The notes below the pieces were generated by a model. That model ran no database searches. It was given only the letters and a program-made list of their open reading frames with translations, and was not told where the DNA came from. From Clostridia bacterium (GTDB taxonomy: Bacteria; Bacillota; Clostridia; Lachnospirales; Lachnospiraceae), in NCBI GenBank assembly GCA_910575625.1, contig CAJTFD010000016.1, positions 1-64,000 on the forward strand: DNA of 64,000 nucleotides, in the 5' to 3' direction. A program made the translations under genes and the position numbers. Positions 15,997 to 24,473 of the stretch are shown here, piece by piece (the stretch's first letter is position 1; every line of letters begins with the position of its first letter).

Positions 15997-16160
15997 ATGA
16001 GGGTGTCTTAAAAACCATTCACGCTACCTGCAAGTCCCACTTTGCGGCAGATCTGGCCCGCTTTCGGTCAGCGTAGCCCACTACGCCTTACTCATTTGGG
16101 ACAGATCTTCCGCAAATTGTGACTTACAGTTGACATAAAGCGGTTTTCAGACACACTCTA
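15997..16160. repeat. 164-bp palindromic MITE-like element (copy A)
   Basis: Ends read GTGTCTTAAAAACC and GGTTTTCAGACACACTCTA; inner arms ACTTTGCGGCAGATCTGG and its near complement meet at a central hairpin CGTAGCCCACTACG (16072-16085), exactly at the midpoint. The right end carries the terminal TA, while the left end is degraded. The right terminus contributes the stop codon of the XRE gene that ends at 16158. Confidence 0.85.
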
Positions 16161-16502
16161 GGGGGACCTTTTAGAATATTGCGGAAGATTGCTCAGTTCT
16201 TCAACGCGTTTTGTGGCTTCGCGTTTTCCGATACTGTTCAGTGATCTATAATATTTTAGAATCCGGAGTATCTGGTCTTTGGTTACAGTATTTTCGGGAT
16301 CCTCATCCCAGTCCATCAGATAGCACGGGGAACATCCAAGGACTTCAGCCATATTTTCTATCACACATCTTTTTATGTTTTCAACTCTGCCATTTTCGTA
16401 TTTTGCGATCGCAGATTTTTGGAGACCGATCTTTTTACCAAGTTCTTCTTGTGTCAATCCTTTGAGAGTCCTTCTTTCTTTTATACGTTCAGCCATGCTC
16501 AT
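16158..16502 (-). CDS. XRE-family transcriptional regulator
   Basis: A 114-residue Cro/CI-type protein: IKERRTLKGLTQEELGKKIG and LQKSAIAKYENGRV form the helix-turn-helix, then VLGCSPCYLMDW as in clostridial repressors, and a C-terminal helical region. Start at ATG 16502 with GGAG 8 nt upstream; longer in-frame starts precede that site. The TAG stop is the terminal TA of the adjacent palindromic element plus one flanking base, so the original C-terminus was probably longer. It diverges from a sigma-A promoter at 16581 and may control it. Confidence 0.85.
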   Translation of the reverse strand: MSMAERIKERRTLKGLTQEELGKKIGLQKSAIAKYENGRVENIKRCVIENMAEVLGCSPCYLMDWDEDPENTVTKDQILRILKYYRSLNSIGKREATKRVEELSNLPQYSKRSP

Positions 16503-16580
16503 GATATATTCTCCTTTTGTGTCTTTATAATACACTAAAAAATATAGATATGCAATAGTTTTTTATAAATAAAATAATTA

Positions 16581-16609
16581 TTGACAAAAGAAGTAGATAG
16601 GAGTATCAT
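16581..16609 (+). promoter_or_regulatory. sigma-A promoter divergent from the XRE gene
   Basis: TTGACA (16581-16586), 17-nt spacer, TATCAT (16604-16609). A tiny frame of 16 codons starts at ATG 16651 behind TTGGAGC; whether it is translated is unknown. Confidence 0.6.
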
Positions 16610-16729
16610 ATAAAGTGTCTTAAAAAGATACAAAAGATAAGGATTGGAGCATGGCAGCAGATATTGGGAACATCCGAGAGTATGACGGTAAAGGGAAATG
16701 AAAGTCATCATGCGGTTTAACAGTGGATT

Positions 16730-16774
16730 TGTCGAACGATTTTTATTTCAAAATGCACTATACTGCTATATAAT
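16730..16774 (+). promoter_or_regulatory. 0A box and sigma-A -10 element
   Basis: A perfect 0A box TGTCGAA (16730-16736) lies just upstream of a weak -35 region (about 16746-16751) and a consensus TATAAT (16769-16774). This is the arrangement of Spo0A-activated sigma-A promoters. It precedes the membrane protein gene at 16808. Confidence 0.5.
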
Positions 16775-16807
16775 ATCCGTATGAAGTAAGTTTTGAAGGA
16801 GGGGCGT

Positions 16808-17401
16808 ATGTTATACAAGATCATGGACATGCATATATTATTGTATGCAATGGCGGGCGTGGGTGTTTTGGGAATATTGGGCATGGCTGCCGTATGTTTG
16901 AGTTACAGAAGAAAAATGCGAAAAGACAGTAAGTCACAGGACTTGAAGGAAAAATGGCTGAGTTCTTGGGACTGCCGTGATGAACGGGTGCGCCGGATGA
17001 ACCGCTGGGTATGGATGCCTTCTTTTATCAGTACATGCCTGTTGGCCTTAGCAGTGGTATTTTCGAAGGTGGTGATGCGGACAGGCATGGTTTCTTCCAT
17101 ATATATCCAGGCAGGGCTGATCGTACCGCTGGTCCTTTTGGTGATGCGGCAGGCATTGGATTTTTCTTATAAAGAAGAACATATATTCCGTTCTATGGCA
17201 GAATATGTTGAGGAGAGCTGCCGGCAGGCAGCAAATGTCCAGACAATGGCTGCTGTGAGCAGAGAGCAGGAAGATGCCATGGTGGATCATGTGGCAGGAG
17301 GGATCAAGGAGAGCACTGGAGGGAAGGGGCGGTTTGGTGAACTGCTCTCCCCAGAAGAAGAGGAGATCATGAGAGAGGTGATCCGGGAGTTCATGGGATA
17401 A
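16808..17401 (+). CDS. membrane protein of unknown function
   Basis: 197 residues with an N-terminal membrane segment (ILLYAMAGVGVLGILGMAAV), a basic loop, and two further hydrophobic segments (ISTCLLALAVVF and IYIQAGLIVPLVLLVM), then a soluble acidic C-terminus ending EEEEIMREVIREFM. No family recognised. Start at ATG 16808, directly after GAAGGAGGGG; a TTG 15 nt upstream is disfavoured. A perfect 0A box and TATAAT precede it, so it may belong to the early sporulation or transition-state regulon. It lies upstream of pgi but 169 bp away. Confidence 0.7.
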   Translation: MLYKIMDMHILLYAMAGVGVLGILGMAAVCLSYRRKMRKDSKSQDLKEKWLSSWDCRDERVRRMNRWVWMPSFISTCLLALAVVFSKVVMRTGMVSSIYIQAGLIVPLVLLVMRQALDFSYKEEHIFRSMAEYVEESCRQAANVQTMAAVSREQEDAMVDHVAGGIKESTGGKGRFGELLSPEEEEIMREVIREFMG

Positions 17402-17570
17402 ATGGAGGTGAGCTTCCTGACAGGACTTTTGCAGAATAGTATGCAGATACCTTGCGAAAAGCTGATTTATTTGCTACACTAAGGATGTATTTGACGTATT
17501 TTTCCAGGACTCTGTTTTGGATGGAGTGCCAGATATACATTTTAGAGAGAAAGGATATAGGTGGTAAGGT

Positions 17571-18920
17571 ATGAGTGATAAAGTGACTTTTGACTATTCA
17601 AAAGCCGGATCATTTTTAGGGGTGAACGAGATACCTGCTATGAAAGAACTGGTGATGGCTGCAAAAGAAAAATTGGTTGCAAAAAATGGTCTTGGAAATG
17701 ATTTCCTGGGCTGGATCGATCTTCCGGTGGAGTATGACAAAGAAGAGTTTGGCCGGATAAAAAAAGCAGCTGAGAAAATACAGAAAGATTCACAGGTATT
17801 GCTTGTGATCGGTATTGGTGGATCTTATCTGGGAGCGAGGGCTGCGATCGAGTTTTTAAGGCATGGTTTTTACAACCAGATAACTCCCGAAAAGCGCAAA
17901 ACACCGGAGATCTATTATGTAGGCAACAGTATCAGCAGTTCTTATATACAGGGATTGATCGATGTGATCGGGGAGAGGGATTTTTCCATCAATATGATCT
18001 CAAAGTCAGGCACAACGACAGAACCTGCCATTGCTTTCCGGGTATTCAAGGGGATCCTTGAAAAAAAATACGGGAAAGAAGAGGCTGCTAAACGGATATA
18101 TGCTACGACAGATAAGGCGAGAGGGGCTTTGAAGAACCTGGCTACAGAGGAAGGGTATGAAACGTTTGTAGTCCCAGATGATGTGGGCGGACGGTTCTCT
18201 GTGCTGACAGCAGTAGGGCTTCTTCCCATCGCAGTCAGCGGGGCAGATATCGACCAGCTGATGGAAGGGGCGGCGGCAGGCCGCAGAGCAGCATTAGAAA
18301 ATGATTTTGAGGAAAATGATGCTCTAAAATATGCTGCAGTGCGCAATATCCTGCATAGAAAAGGAAAAAGTGTGGAGATCCTGGCTGATTATGAACCCAG
18401 TCTCCATTATATCTCCGAATGGTGGAAGCAGCTATATGGAGAAAGTGAAGGGAAAGATGGCAAAGGCATTTTTCCTGCATCGGTAGATCTGACTACGGAT
18501 CTTCATTCCATGGGGCAGTTTATCCAGGACGGTTCCAGGATCATGTTTGAAACAGTATTGGATGTGGAGACTTCCAGGGATGAGATCGTCTTGGAAGAAG
18601 AGCCTGTCGATCTGGATGGACTGAATTACCTGGCTGGTAAAAATGTGGATTTTATCAATAAAAGTGCGATGAATGGTACGATCCTTGCCCATACGGACGG
18701 ACAGGTCCCGAATCTGATGGTCCATATCCCGGCGCAGACAGAATTTTATCTGGGACAGCTGTTCTATTTCTTTGAATTTGCGTGTGGAGTCAGTGGGTAT
18801 GTGTTAGGAGTGAATCCATTTGATCAGCCCGGTGTTGAGAGTTATAAAAAGAATATGTTTGCCCTTCTCGGCAAGCCCGGTTTCGAAAAAGAACGGGAAG
18901 AATTGCTGAAGAGGCTCTGA
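17571..18920 (+). CDS. pgi: glucose-6-phosphate isomerase
   Basis: A 449-residue Pgi of the Gram-positive type. It has the phosphosugar-binding [11 protein letters not shown], the SIS motif [29 protein letters not shown] (family signature), and a C-terminal [16 protein letters not shown] with the conserved lysine. It interconverts glucose-6-P and fructose-6-P in glycolysis. Ribosome site GAAAGGATATAGGTGG. A strong hairpin follows the stop, so it is transcribed alone. Confidence 0.97.
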   Translation: MSDKVTFDYSKAGSFLGVNEIPAMKELVMAAKEKLVAKNGLGNDFLGWIDLPVEYDKEEFGRIKKAAEKIQKDSQVLLVIGIGGSYLGARAAIEFLRHGFYNQITPEKRKTPEIYYVGNSISSSYIQGLIDVIGERDFSINMISKSGTTTEPAIAFRVFKGILEKKYGKEEAAKRIYATTDKARGALKNLATEEGYETFVVPDDVGGRFSVLTAVGLLPIAVSGADIDQLMEGAAAGRRAALENDFEENDALKYAAVRNILHRKGKSVEILADYEPSLHYISEWWKQLYGESEGKDGKGIFPASVDLTTDLHSMGQFIQDGSRIMFETVLDVETSRDEIVLEEEPVDLDGLNYLAGKNVDFINKSAMNGTILAHTDGQVPNLMVHIPAQTEFYLGQLFYFFEFACGVSGYVLGVNPFDQPGVESYKKNMFALLGKPGFEKEREELLKRL

Positions 18921-18926
18921 TGCATT

Positions 18927-18952
18927 GCGGGACAGTGTGTAGGCTGTCCCGC
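18927..18952 (+). terminator. terminator hairpin after pgi
   Basis: Perfect 9-bp stem GCGGGACAG/CTGTCCCGC with an 8-nt loop followed by a broken T tract (TTTACCCTATCTTTTCTTT). Confidence 0.75.
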
Positions 18953-18969
18953 TTTACCCTATCTTTTCT

Positions 18970-19233
18970 TTATTCTTCGATGATCTGGATTTCTAAATAT
19001 TCAAAATCTATGTGTTCGATAAAATTATCCTGATAAAATCGGGTCTTTGAGAGCCGCTGGAATTCCTGGACATTTCCATTCAGCCATATTGGAGTCTGTA
19101 AGTCAAATTCATAACAGATGTCTTCCAGACTCTGTAAAACTTTTTTCGTCCTGGAATTTTGGGTTTCGTTGCATATGACTGTATCCCGGACCATGCGGTT
19201 ATCTTTCCATTCTTTACCCCACATACGAAACAT
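18970..19233 (-). CDS. small hypothetical protein
   Basis: 87 residues, no recognised domain. It contains DNRMVRDTVICNE in the first third and ends with an acidic DFEYLEIQIIEE. Start at ATG 19233, 6 nt after ATGGAGG; the upstream ATG is part of that ribosome site. Convergent with pgi across the terminator. Likely a lineage-specific cytosolic protein. Confidence 0.6.
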   Translation of the reverse strand: MFRMWGKEWKDNRMVRDTVICNETQNSRTKKVLQSLEDICYEFDLQTPIWLNGNVQEFQRLSKTRFYQDNFIEHIDFEYLEIQIIEE

Positions 19234-19403
19234 AAGAACCTCCATTGTTCTATCATGATGCTTGTGGATTGTTGTATCTCCTATGATCTTACGAGCATTG
19301 TTAACTATACATCATAATGCAGTAAATATGTTTTGTCAAGTGATTTGTAATTCAATGACAAATATATAGGATTGTGCGATAATAGAAAAAAGGATGTGAG
19401 AAC

Positions 19404-19775
19404 ATGCGTTATCCGATCATAAACGCGAAAAAAACTGGAACAAATATCTATAAATTCTGCAGGAAGAAGAACATCACAGCAAACGGACTCCGGGTATATA
19501 TGAATTTCGCATGTAACCAGACGATCTATCGATGGTTCCATGGACAGTCACTGCCTTCTTTAGATAATTTTTATGCCTTGAGCATACTGCTGGGCGTGAA
19601 TGTAGAGGACTTGCTGGTAAATGAGAATGGGATCATCACCGTTCCTGGTAAGGATGGATGTCTATTTATGCATAGAGAAAGAGTGCAGATCTACCATGGA
19701 TGTTTGGGGAAGGAGAAAGATATTGAAAACAGATGCGATCAAAGATCTGTTCACAGGCAGTTTGTTTCCATGTGA
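19404..19775 (+). CDS. small XRE-like helix-turn-helix protein
   Basis: About 123 residues; the first 75 form a helix-turn-helix of the XRE type (NIYKFCRKKNITANGLRVYM, TIYRWFHGQSLPSLDNFYAL, LGVNVEDLLV). The remaining ~45 residues have no clear fold. The 3' end overlaps the next gene by 53 nt in another frame, so the C-terminal tail might be the product of a small frameshift or late stop. Ribosome site AGGATGTGAGAAC. Confidence 0.68.
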   Translation: MRYPIINAKKTGTNIYKFCRKKNITANGLRVYMNFACNQTIYRWFHGQSLPSLDNFYALSILLGVNVEDLLVNENGIITVPGKDGCLFMHRERVQIYHGCLGKEKDIENRCDQRSVHRQFVSM

Positions 19776-20007
19776 AGCGGTTTCGCCAAAAGATAAGGGT
19801 TATTGGGATCTTTTGAGGGAATATAATCAAGGATCAGAAAAATTTATAAGTGGACTGTCGCCGGAAGAGAGGAGAGGATTTGAGCATATGCAAAATTGCA
19901 GACAAGAAGCAGTACAATATGAGATAGAGGAGGCGTTCATCCAGGGATATTCATTAGGGGTTCGGCTGACGGCAGAAGCATTTTTGTTAAAACAGGATCA
20001 TGAGTAA
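19723..20007 (+). CDS. DUF6809-like small protein
   Basis: About 94 residues starting at TTG 19723, 7 nt after AAGGAG; an upstream ATG at 19696 lacks a good site. The layout fits small clostridial DUF6809-type proteins: IKDLFTGSLFPCEAVSPK at the start, a central helix LSPEERRGFEHMQNC and a C-terminal EEAFIQGYSLGVRLTAEAF. These proteins often sit beside XRE regulators, as here, where it overlaps the HTH gene. Function unknown. Confidence 0.65.
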   Translation: MKTDAIKDLFTGSLFPCEAVSPKDKGYWDLLREYNQGSEKFISGLSPEERRGFEHMQNCRQEAVQYEIEEAFIQGYSLGVRLTAEAFLLKQDHE

Positions 20008-20047
20008 AAATCTTTAAAAACGCCTGAATGTATGTTACAAACAGGCA

Positions 20048-20368
20048 TTAGGGTGATTCGTTTCCTGATAAGGCTTTCGCTAAAGAGAGTAAAAGCTCGG
20101 ATTTCTGAGCATCTAATTTACGAGCGGCCTGGATCAGATTTTTTTCATAACAAGAAGGATAGAGGATGGTCTCATCATCTCGGAAAAATTCTGCTAAAGT
20201 CATACCCAGAGATTTCACTAATTTTTCTAAAACCTGAACAGAGGGCTGATTATTTCCTTTTTCTATGATGCGTATGTAATTTTCAGATACGTCGCTCATA
20301 CGTGCCAAGCGGTATACGCTGATCCCTTGATCCGTCCTAAGTTTTTTGAGACGTTCGTGTAGTTCCAT
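20048..20368 (-). CDS. XRE-family transcriptional regulator
   Basis: 106 residues: LKKLRTDQGISVYRLARMSD, VSENYIRIIEKGNNQPSVQVLEKL as HTH, then LGMTLAEFF, and a C-terminal helix. Start at the second ATG (20368), which gives 7 nt from AGGAG; the first ATG almost touches that site. It is convergent with the DUF6809-like gene and divergent from the FtsA-like gene, separated by about 480 bp of AT-rich DNA. Confidence 0.85.
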   Translation of the reverse strand: MELHERLKKLRTDQGISVYRLARMSDVSENYIRIIEKGNNQPSVQVLEKLVKSLGMTLAEFFRDDETILYPSCYEKNLIQAARKLDAQKSELLLSLAKALSGNESP

Positions 20369-20766
20369 AATCATACTCCTAATTCTTTTGTTATACAGAT
20401 AAATATTTTAATATAAATCTATTATGGGATAAATAAGAAAAAAATATAATCCAATGATAAAGTTAATAAAACAACTTTATAGATGCGTTGTTTTATTAAA
20501 ATAAAAATTATTCTTATATATCTTTAAATATTGCATTTATGATATTTATAAACGTTTTATGATCTGTACAACATTATTTTATAAGACATTTATTCATAAA
20601 TAGAGAAAGAATAAATCTTATACAGGGGTCTTCTTTAAGTGTCTGATGATCGCTATATGCAGGCTGTAAAGGGAGGATATCCGATTGAAAGTTTTTTGAC
20701 AGGGGGATCATACATAAACAACAGGATAGAGTTGACATAAAGTAACGCTAAAACATATTCAGATAC
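20369..20766. other. AT-rich intergenic region without a recognised gene
   Basis: About 400 bp, very AT-rich from 20400 to 20600, with no supported reading frame. A GGGAGGATATCC ribosome-like site near 20671 leads only to a four-codon frame. A second TTGACA lies near 20732. It may hold promoters of the divergent XRE and FtsA-like genes. Confidence 0.5.
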
Positions 20767-20795
20767 TTGGCATAAAAGTCAGATCGTGTTAGAAT
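20767..20795 (+). promoter_or_regulatory. sigma-A promoter of the FtsA-like operon
   Basis: TTGGCA (20767-20772), 17-nt spacer, TAGAAT (20790-20795), about 58 bp upstream of the GTG start at 20853. Confidence 0.6.
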
Positions 20796-20852
20796 GGAAG
20801 GCAGACATATAGAACGTGTGTTGTCATTCTAAAAATGTGGAGGAGATACGCC

Positions 20853-22859
20853 GTGAAGATAAATGAAGGAAGGACCAGTATCCAGACATCCAGGGAACAG
20901 AATGATCTTGTATTCGCATTGGATATCGGGACCCGCAGTATCATCGGTCTGGTGGGAGCTGTCAGGGATGAGAAGCTGCATGTTTTGGCGATAGATAAGG
21001 AAGAACATGCCCGCAGGGCGATGATAGACGGGCAGATTGAGGATATCGAGCAGGTGGCGAAGGTTGCCCGGCATGTGAAAGAACGTTTGGAAAAGAAACT
21101 GGAGTGTACCTTAAAAAATGTATGCGTGGCGGCCGCAGGAAGGGCATTGAAAACGCAGAAAGCATTCTGTGAGATGGAATTTGACAAGGCGCAGCGTATA
21201 GATGAGGAGATCATTGGTCGTCTGGAGGCAGGTGCGATCGAGCGGGCGGAGGAGGCTTTTGCTCAGGAGATGGATCAGGCGGGGAGGCAGTTTTTCCTCG
21301 TGGGTTACACGGTGACCCAGTATCTCCTCGACAATTATCCGATCTCAGACCTTCTTGATCATCAGGGGAAAAGGGTCAGCGCGGATGTCATCGCGACTTT
21401 CCTGCCCAGCGAGGTTGTGGAGAGTCTGTATACGACCATGAACAAAGTGGATCTGGAAGTTGCGAGCCTGACTCTGGAGCCGATTGCCGCTATCAACGCC
21501 GCGATCCCGGAGAATATCCGGCTGTTAAATCTGGCTCTGGTGGACATCGGGGCGGGCACGTCGGATATCGCTATCTCAAGGGACGGCAGTATCGTGGGTT
21601 ATACCATGGCCACAGTTGCAGGGGATGAGATCACAGAAGCACTGATGCGCAATTATCTTGTGGATTTCCAGACCGCGGAGCGTATGAAGATGGATATCCA
21701 GGATCATGAGAATATAGAATTTACAGATATCCTGGGACTTCCCCATACTGTACCCAAGGAGGAGGTCCGCACCTGTATCGACGGCTCGTTTAAGATTTTG
21801 TGCAAGGAAATCTCAGAAAAGATATTGTCTGTGAACGGCAACGCTCCGTCGGCCGTCTTTTTGGCGGGCGGCGGCAGCAAATTGGCCGATATACGGGATT
21901 GCGTGGCAAAATATCTGGAGATGGATATGAACAGGGTGGCTATCGCGGGAAATAATTTTTCTGTCAATGCAGTTTCCGAAGAGTATGATCTGGATAATCC
22001 GGAATACGCCACACCCTTGGGCATCGCTGTTTCGGCGGGCCTGAATATGATCAATGACAGTTGCCATGTCATGCTCAACGGAAAGCGTTCAAAACTGTTC
22101 CGCAGCGGCAGTCTGACTGTGCTGGATATACTCATGATGAATGGCTACCGCTCTCAGGATCTTTTGGCACGGTCTGGACGGAATGTGGTGATCCAGCTGG
22201 ACGGAAAGCGAAAGATCTACCACGGTACGCCGGGGATCCCTTCCAAATTGCAGGTCAACGGGGAGGATGTGAAGGTTTCCTGCATAGTGCATGCGGGTGA
22301 CCAGATTCATTTTACACCGGCATCGGATGGAGAAAATGCAAAGATAACATTGGCAGATATCGTTGAACCTGGATATGAGAGCAGGACATCCGTGAACGGG
22401 CGGATCGTTCCTCTGGATACGGTCTTGAAGACGGGGGATGTGGTGATCACGGGAAAAGGGTCTGATATCCCGGCACAGGAAGCTCCCGTAGCGCAGAACG
22501 TGACGGAAGTGAAAAAAGCGGAAGAGGTAAAGAAAGAGGTCAAGGCAGAAGCCAGGCCGGAAGCGAGAACGGCAGTAGTCAGGGAAAAGCCGAAAGATCC
22601 CGCGCCTGTGAAACATGTCCAGTCTTCCCAGGTATGTAAATTCCTCTTGAACGGGGAGCCGTTGTTCCTGATCAAAAAGGAGGATAATACTCCTTATTTC
22701 CTGATGGATCTGGTGGAATATTCCGGTATTGATCTGCAGAACCCGGGTGGGTTGCTGAAACTGCAGGTCAATGGGGAGGATGGCTCCTTTCAGCAGGAAT
22801 TGAAGTCAGGGGATAGGATAGATATTTATCTGCAGAAAAATGATGTGGGGGATGCATGA
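20853..22859 (+). CDS. FtsA-like actin-family protein with C-terminal extension
   Basis: About 668 residues from GTG 20853 (GGAGGAG 6 nt upstream). The first ~400 residues are an FtsA/PilM actin-fold ATPase: ALDIGTRSIIGLVG (phosphate 1), ALVDIGAGTSDIAI (phosphate 2) and VFLAGGGSKL (adenosine). Unlike FtsA, which is about 420 residues, it continues with two or three beta-rich modules containing short VNG repeats (QVNGEDVKVS, SVNGRIVPLD, LNGEPLFL, QVNGEDGSF) and an Ala/Lys/Glu linker at ~560-600. No ftsZ is near. hisC starts inside its stop codon. A role in division or envelope organisation is inferred; such long forms occur in Lachnospiraceae. Confidence 0.82.
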   Translation: MKINEGRTSIQTSREQNDLVFALDIGTRSIIGLVGAVRDEKLHVLAIDKEEHARRAMIDGQIEDIEQVAKVARHVKERLEKKLECTLKNVCVAAAGRALKTQKAFCEMEFDKAQRIDEEIIGRLEAGAIERAEEAFAQEMDQAGRQFFLVGYTVTQYLLDNYPISDLLDHQGKRVSADVIATFLPSEVVESLYTTMNKVDLEVASLTLEPIAAINAAIPENIRLLNLALVDIGAGTSDIAISRDGSIVGYTMATVAGDEITEALMRNYLVDFQTAERMKMDIQDHENIEFTDILGLPHTVPKEEVRTCIDGSFKILCKEISEKILSVNGNAPSAVFLAGGGSKLADIRDCVAKYLEMDMNRVAIAGNNFSVNAVSEEYDLDNPEYATPLGIAVSAGLNMINDSCHVMLNGKRSKLFRSGSLTVLDILMMNGYRSQDLLARSGRNVVIQLDGKRKIYHGTPGIPSKLQVNGEDVKVSCIVHAGDQIHFTPASDGENAKITLADIVEPGYESRTSVNGRIVPLDTVLKTGDVVITGKGSDIPAQEAPVAQNVTEVKKAEEVKKEVKAEARPEARTAVVREKPKDPAPVKHVQSSQVCKFLLNGEPLFLIKKEDNTPYFLMDLVEYSGIDLQNPGGLLKLQVNGEDGSFQQELKSGDRIDIYLQKNDVGDA

Positions 22860-23920
22860 TGAGGGAATGGGAAAATAACGTCAGGAAGGTGGTCCCCTAC
22901 ACACCTGGCGAGCAGCCGCAGGATCAAAGGGTCATAAAATTGAATACAAATGAGAACCCCTATCCACCCTCTCCGGGATTCCTGCAGGCGGCGCGGGAAT
23001 GGGCGGGGGAGGAACTCCGTCTTTATCCGGATCCATCTGCGAAGGTTTTGGTGGATGCGATCGCGGCATATCATGGGCTGCAGCCGGAACAAGTTTTCGT
23101 GGGCGTTGGGTCGGATGATGTCTTGGCTATGTCTTTTTTGACATTTTTTAATTCCTCCAAGCCTATATTGTTCCCGGACATCACCTATTCATTTTATGAT
23201 GTGTGGGCGGAGCTGTTCAGGATCCCGTATGAGCGGCCGAGACTTGCGGAAGATTTTTCAATTGTTCCCAAGGATTATTTCGGTGAAAATGGCGGTGTGA
23301 TATTCCCTAATCCCAATGCGCCTACAGGTATGGACATGGGCTTGGATATGGTGGAAGAGATCCTGGAGCACAACCGGGATGTTGTCGTGATCGTGGATGA
23401 AGCCTATGTAGATTTTGGTGCGGAGTCGGCGCTGCCACTCATTGAAAAGTATGAGAATCTTCTGGTCGTCCGTACATTTTCAAAATCCCGATCCCTGGCA
23501 GGGCTGCGGATCGGATATGCGATGGGAAGCCCTGTCCTGATCAAATATCTGAATGATGTCAAATTTTCGTTCAATTCGTATACGATGGATCAGCCGACGA
23601 TCTGCCTGGGCGCGAAAGCACTGGAAGATGAGGAATATTTTCAGGAGACGCTGCGTAAGATCATAAATACGAGGGAATGGGCAGAAAAAGAATTGCGGGC
23701 ATTGGGATTTGAATCTGCGGATTCGAAAGCAAATTTCATATTCGCCACACATAAAGATCATCCGGCGGAAAAGATATATGGTCTTCTGCGGCAGTCTGGC
23801 ATCTATGTAAGGTATTTTGACAAGGATCGGATACGGGAGCATCTGCGCATCAGTGTGGGGACACAGGAGGAGATGGAGACTCTGATCCGCTTTCTTCAGG
23901 AGAATCTCTCATCCATATAA
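22856..23920 (+). CDS. hisC: histidinol-phosphate aminotransferase family protein
   Basis: A 354-residue fold-type I PLP enzyme: LNTNENPYPPSP at the start, PNPNAPTG, DEAYVDFG (D181) and the PLP lysine K210 in TFSKSRSLAGLRIGY. This matches HisC, which transaminates imidazole acetol phosphate in histidine synthesis. The ATG overlaps the stop codon of the FtsA-like gene, so they are probably translationally coupled, and no other his gene is near. Related aromatic or amino-acid transaminases are alternatives. The next gene starts 10 nt after the stop. Confidence 0.85.
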   Translation: MMREWENNVRKVVPYTPGEQPQDQRVIKLNTNENPYPPSPGFLQAAREWAGEELRLYPDPSAKVLVDAIAAYHGLQPEQVFVGVGSDDVLAMSFLTFFNSSKPILFPDITYSFYDVWAELFRIPYERPRLAEDFSIVPKDYFGENGGVIFPNPNAPTGMDMGLDMVEEILEHNRDVVVIVDEAYVDFGAESALPLIEKYENLLVVRTFSKSRSLAGLRIGYAMGSPVLIKYLNDVKFSFNSYTMDQPTICLGAKALEDEEYFQETLRKIINTREWAEKELRALGFESADSKANFIFATHKDHPAEKIYGLLRQSGIYVRYFDKDRIREHLRISVGTQEEMETLIRFLQENLSSI

Positions 23921-23929
23921 GGAGGTTTT

Positions 23930-24430
23930 ATGGAATCACTGGTACAATGGTTTACGGCGAACCTTTCACCCTATATCTCGGAACAGGCAGTGGTATTCCT
24001 GATATCCATGTTCCCGATCCTTGAACTGCGCGGGGGGCTGCTCGCGGCCAGTCTTCTGAAAGTTTCGGCGGTACAGGCAATCCCGATCTGTGTGATCGGG
24101 AATATCATCCCCATTCCGTTTATACTCCTGTTCATCCGGCAGATCTTTAAATGGCTGAAAAAAGTCAGGATCTTCCGGCCGATCATTGTGAAGCTGGAAG
24201 AGAAAGCCATGGACAAGAGCGACCAGATACGGAAATACGAGTTCTGGGGATTGGTGGCTTTTGTGGGGATACCGCTGCCCGGGACAGGGGCTTGGACAGG
24301 GGCGCTGATCGCATCGCTCTTGGGTGTGGATATCAAGAAGTCGTCGGCCGCGATCTTGCTTGGGATTGCTGTGGCGACAGTCATCATGTATATATTTTCT
24401 TATGTCATCGTCGGGAATGTGGTGGGGTGA
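23930..24430 (+). CDS. small multidrug-export family membrane protein (COG2426-like)
   Basis: 166 residues with four to five hydrophobic segments. Signature features are FPILELRGGLLAA near the N-terminus, GNIIPIPFILLFI, and GIPLPGTGAWTGALIASLLG in the second half, which form the duplicated re-entrant-like motifs of this family. Activity is poorly characterised despite its name. It follows hisC by 10 nt, with AAGGAGG in the gap. Confidence 0.85.
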   Translation: MESLVQWFTANLSPYISEQAVVFLISMFPILELRGGLLAASLLKVSAVQAIPICVIGNIIPIPFILLFIRQIFKWLKKVRIFRPIIVKLEEKAMDKSDQIRKYEFWGLVAFVGIPLPGTGAWTGALIASLLGVDIKKSSAAILLGIAVATVIMYIFSYVIVGNVVG

Positions 24431-24473
24431 GTGTTTTTTTAAGCCCCCCATCTTATAGATGAGAGGCTACAGA

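Noticed and set aside
16651..16701. 16-codon frame after the promoter at 16581
   Set aside because: It has a fair ribosome site and promoter, but the product is too short to support without conservation or expression data.
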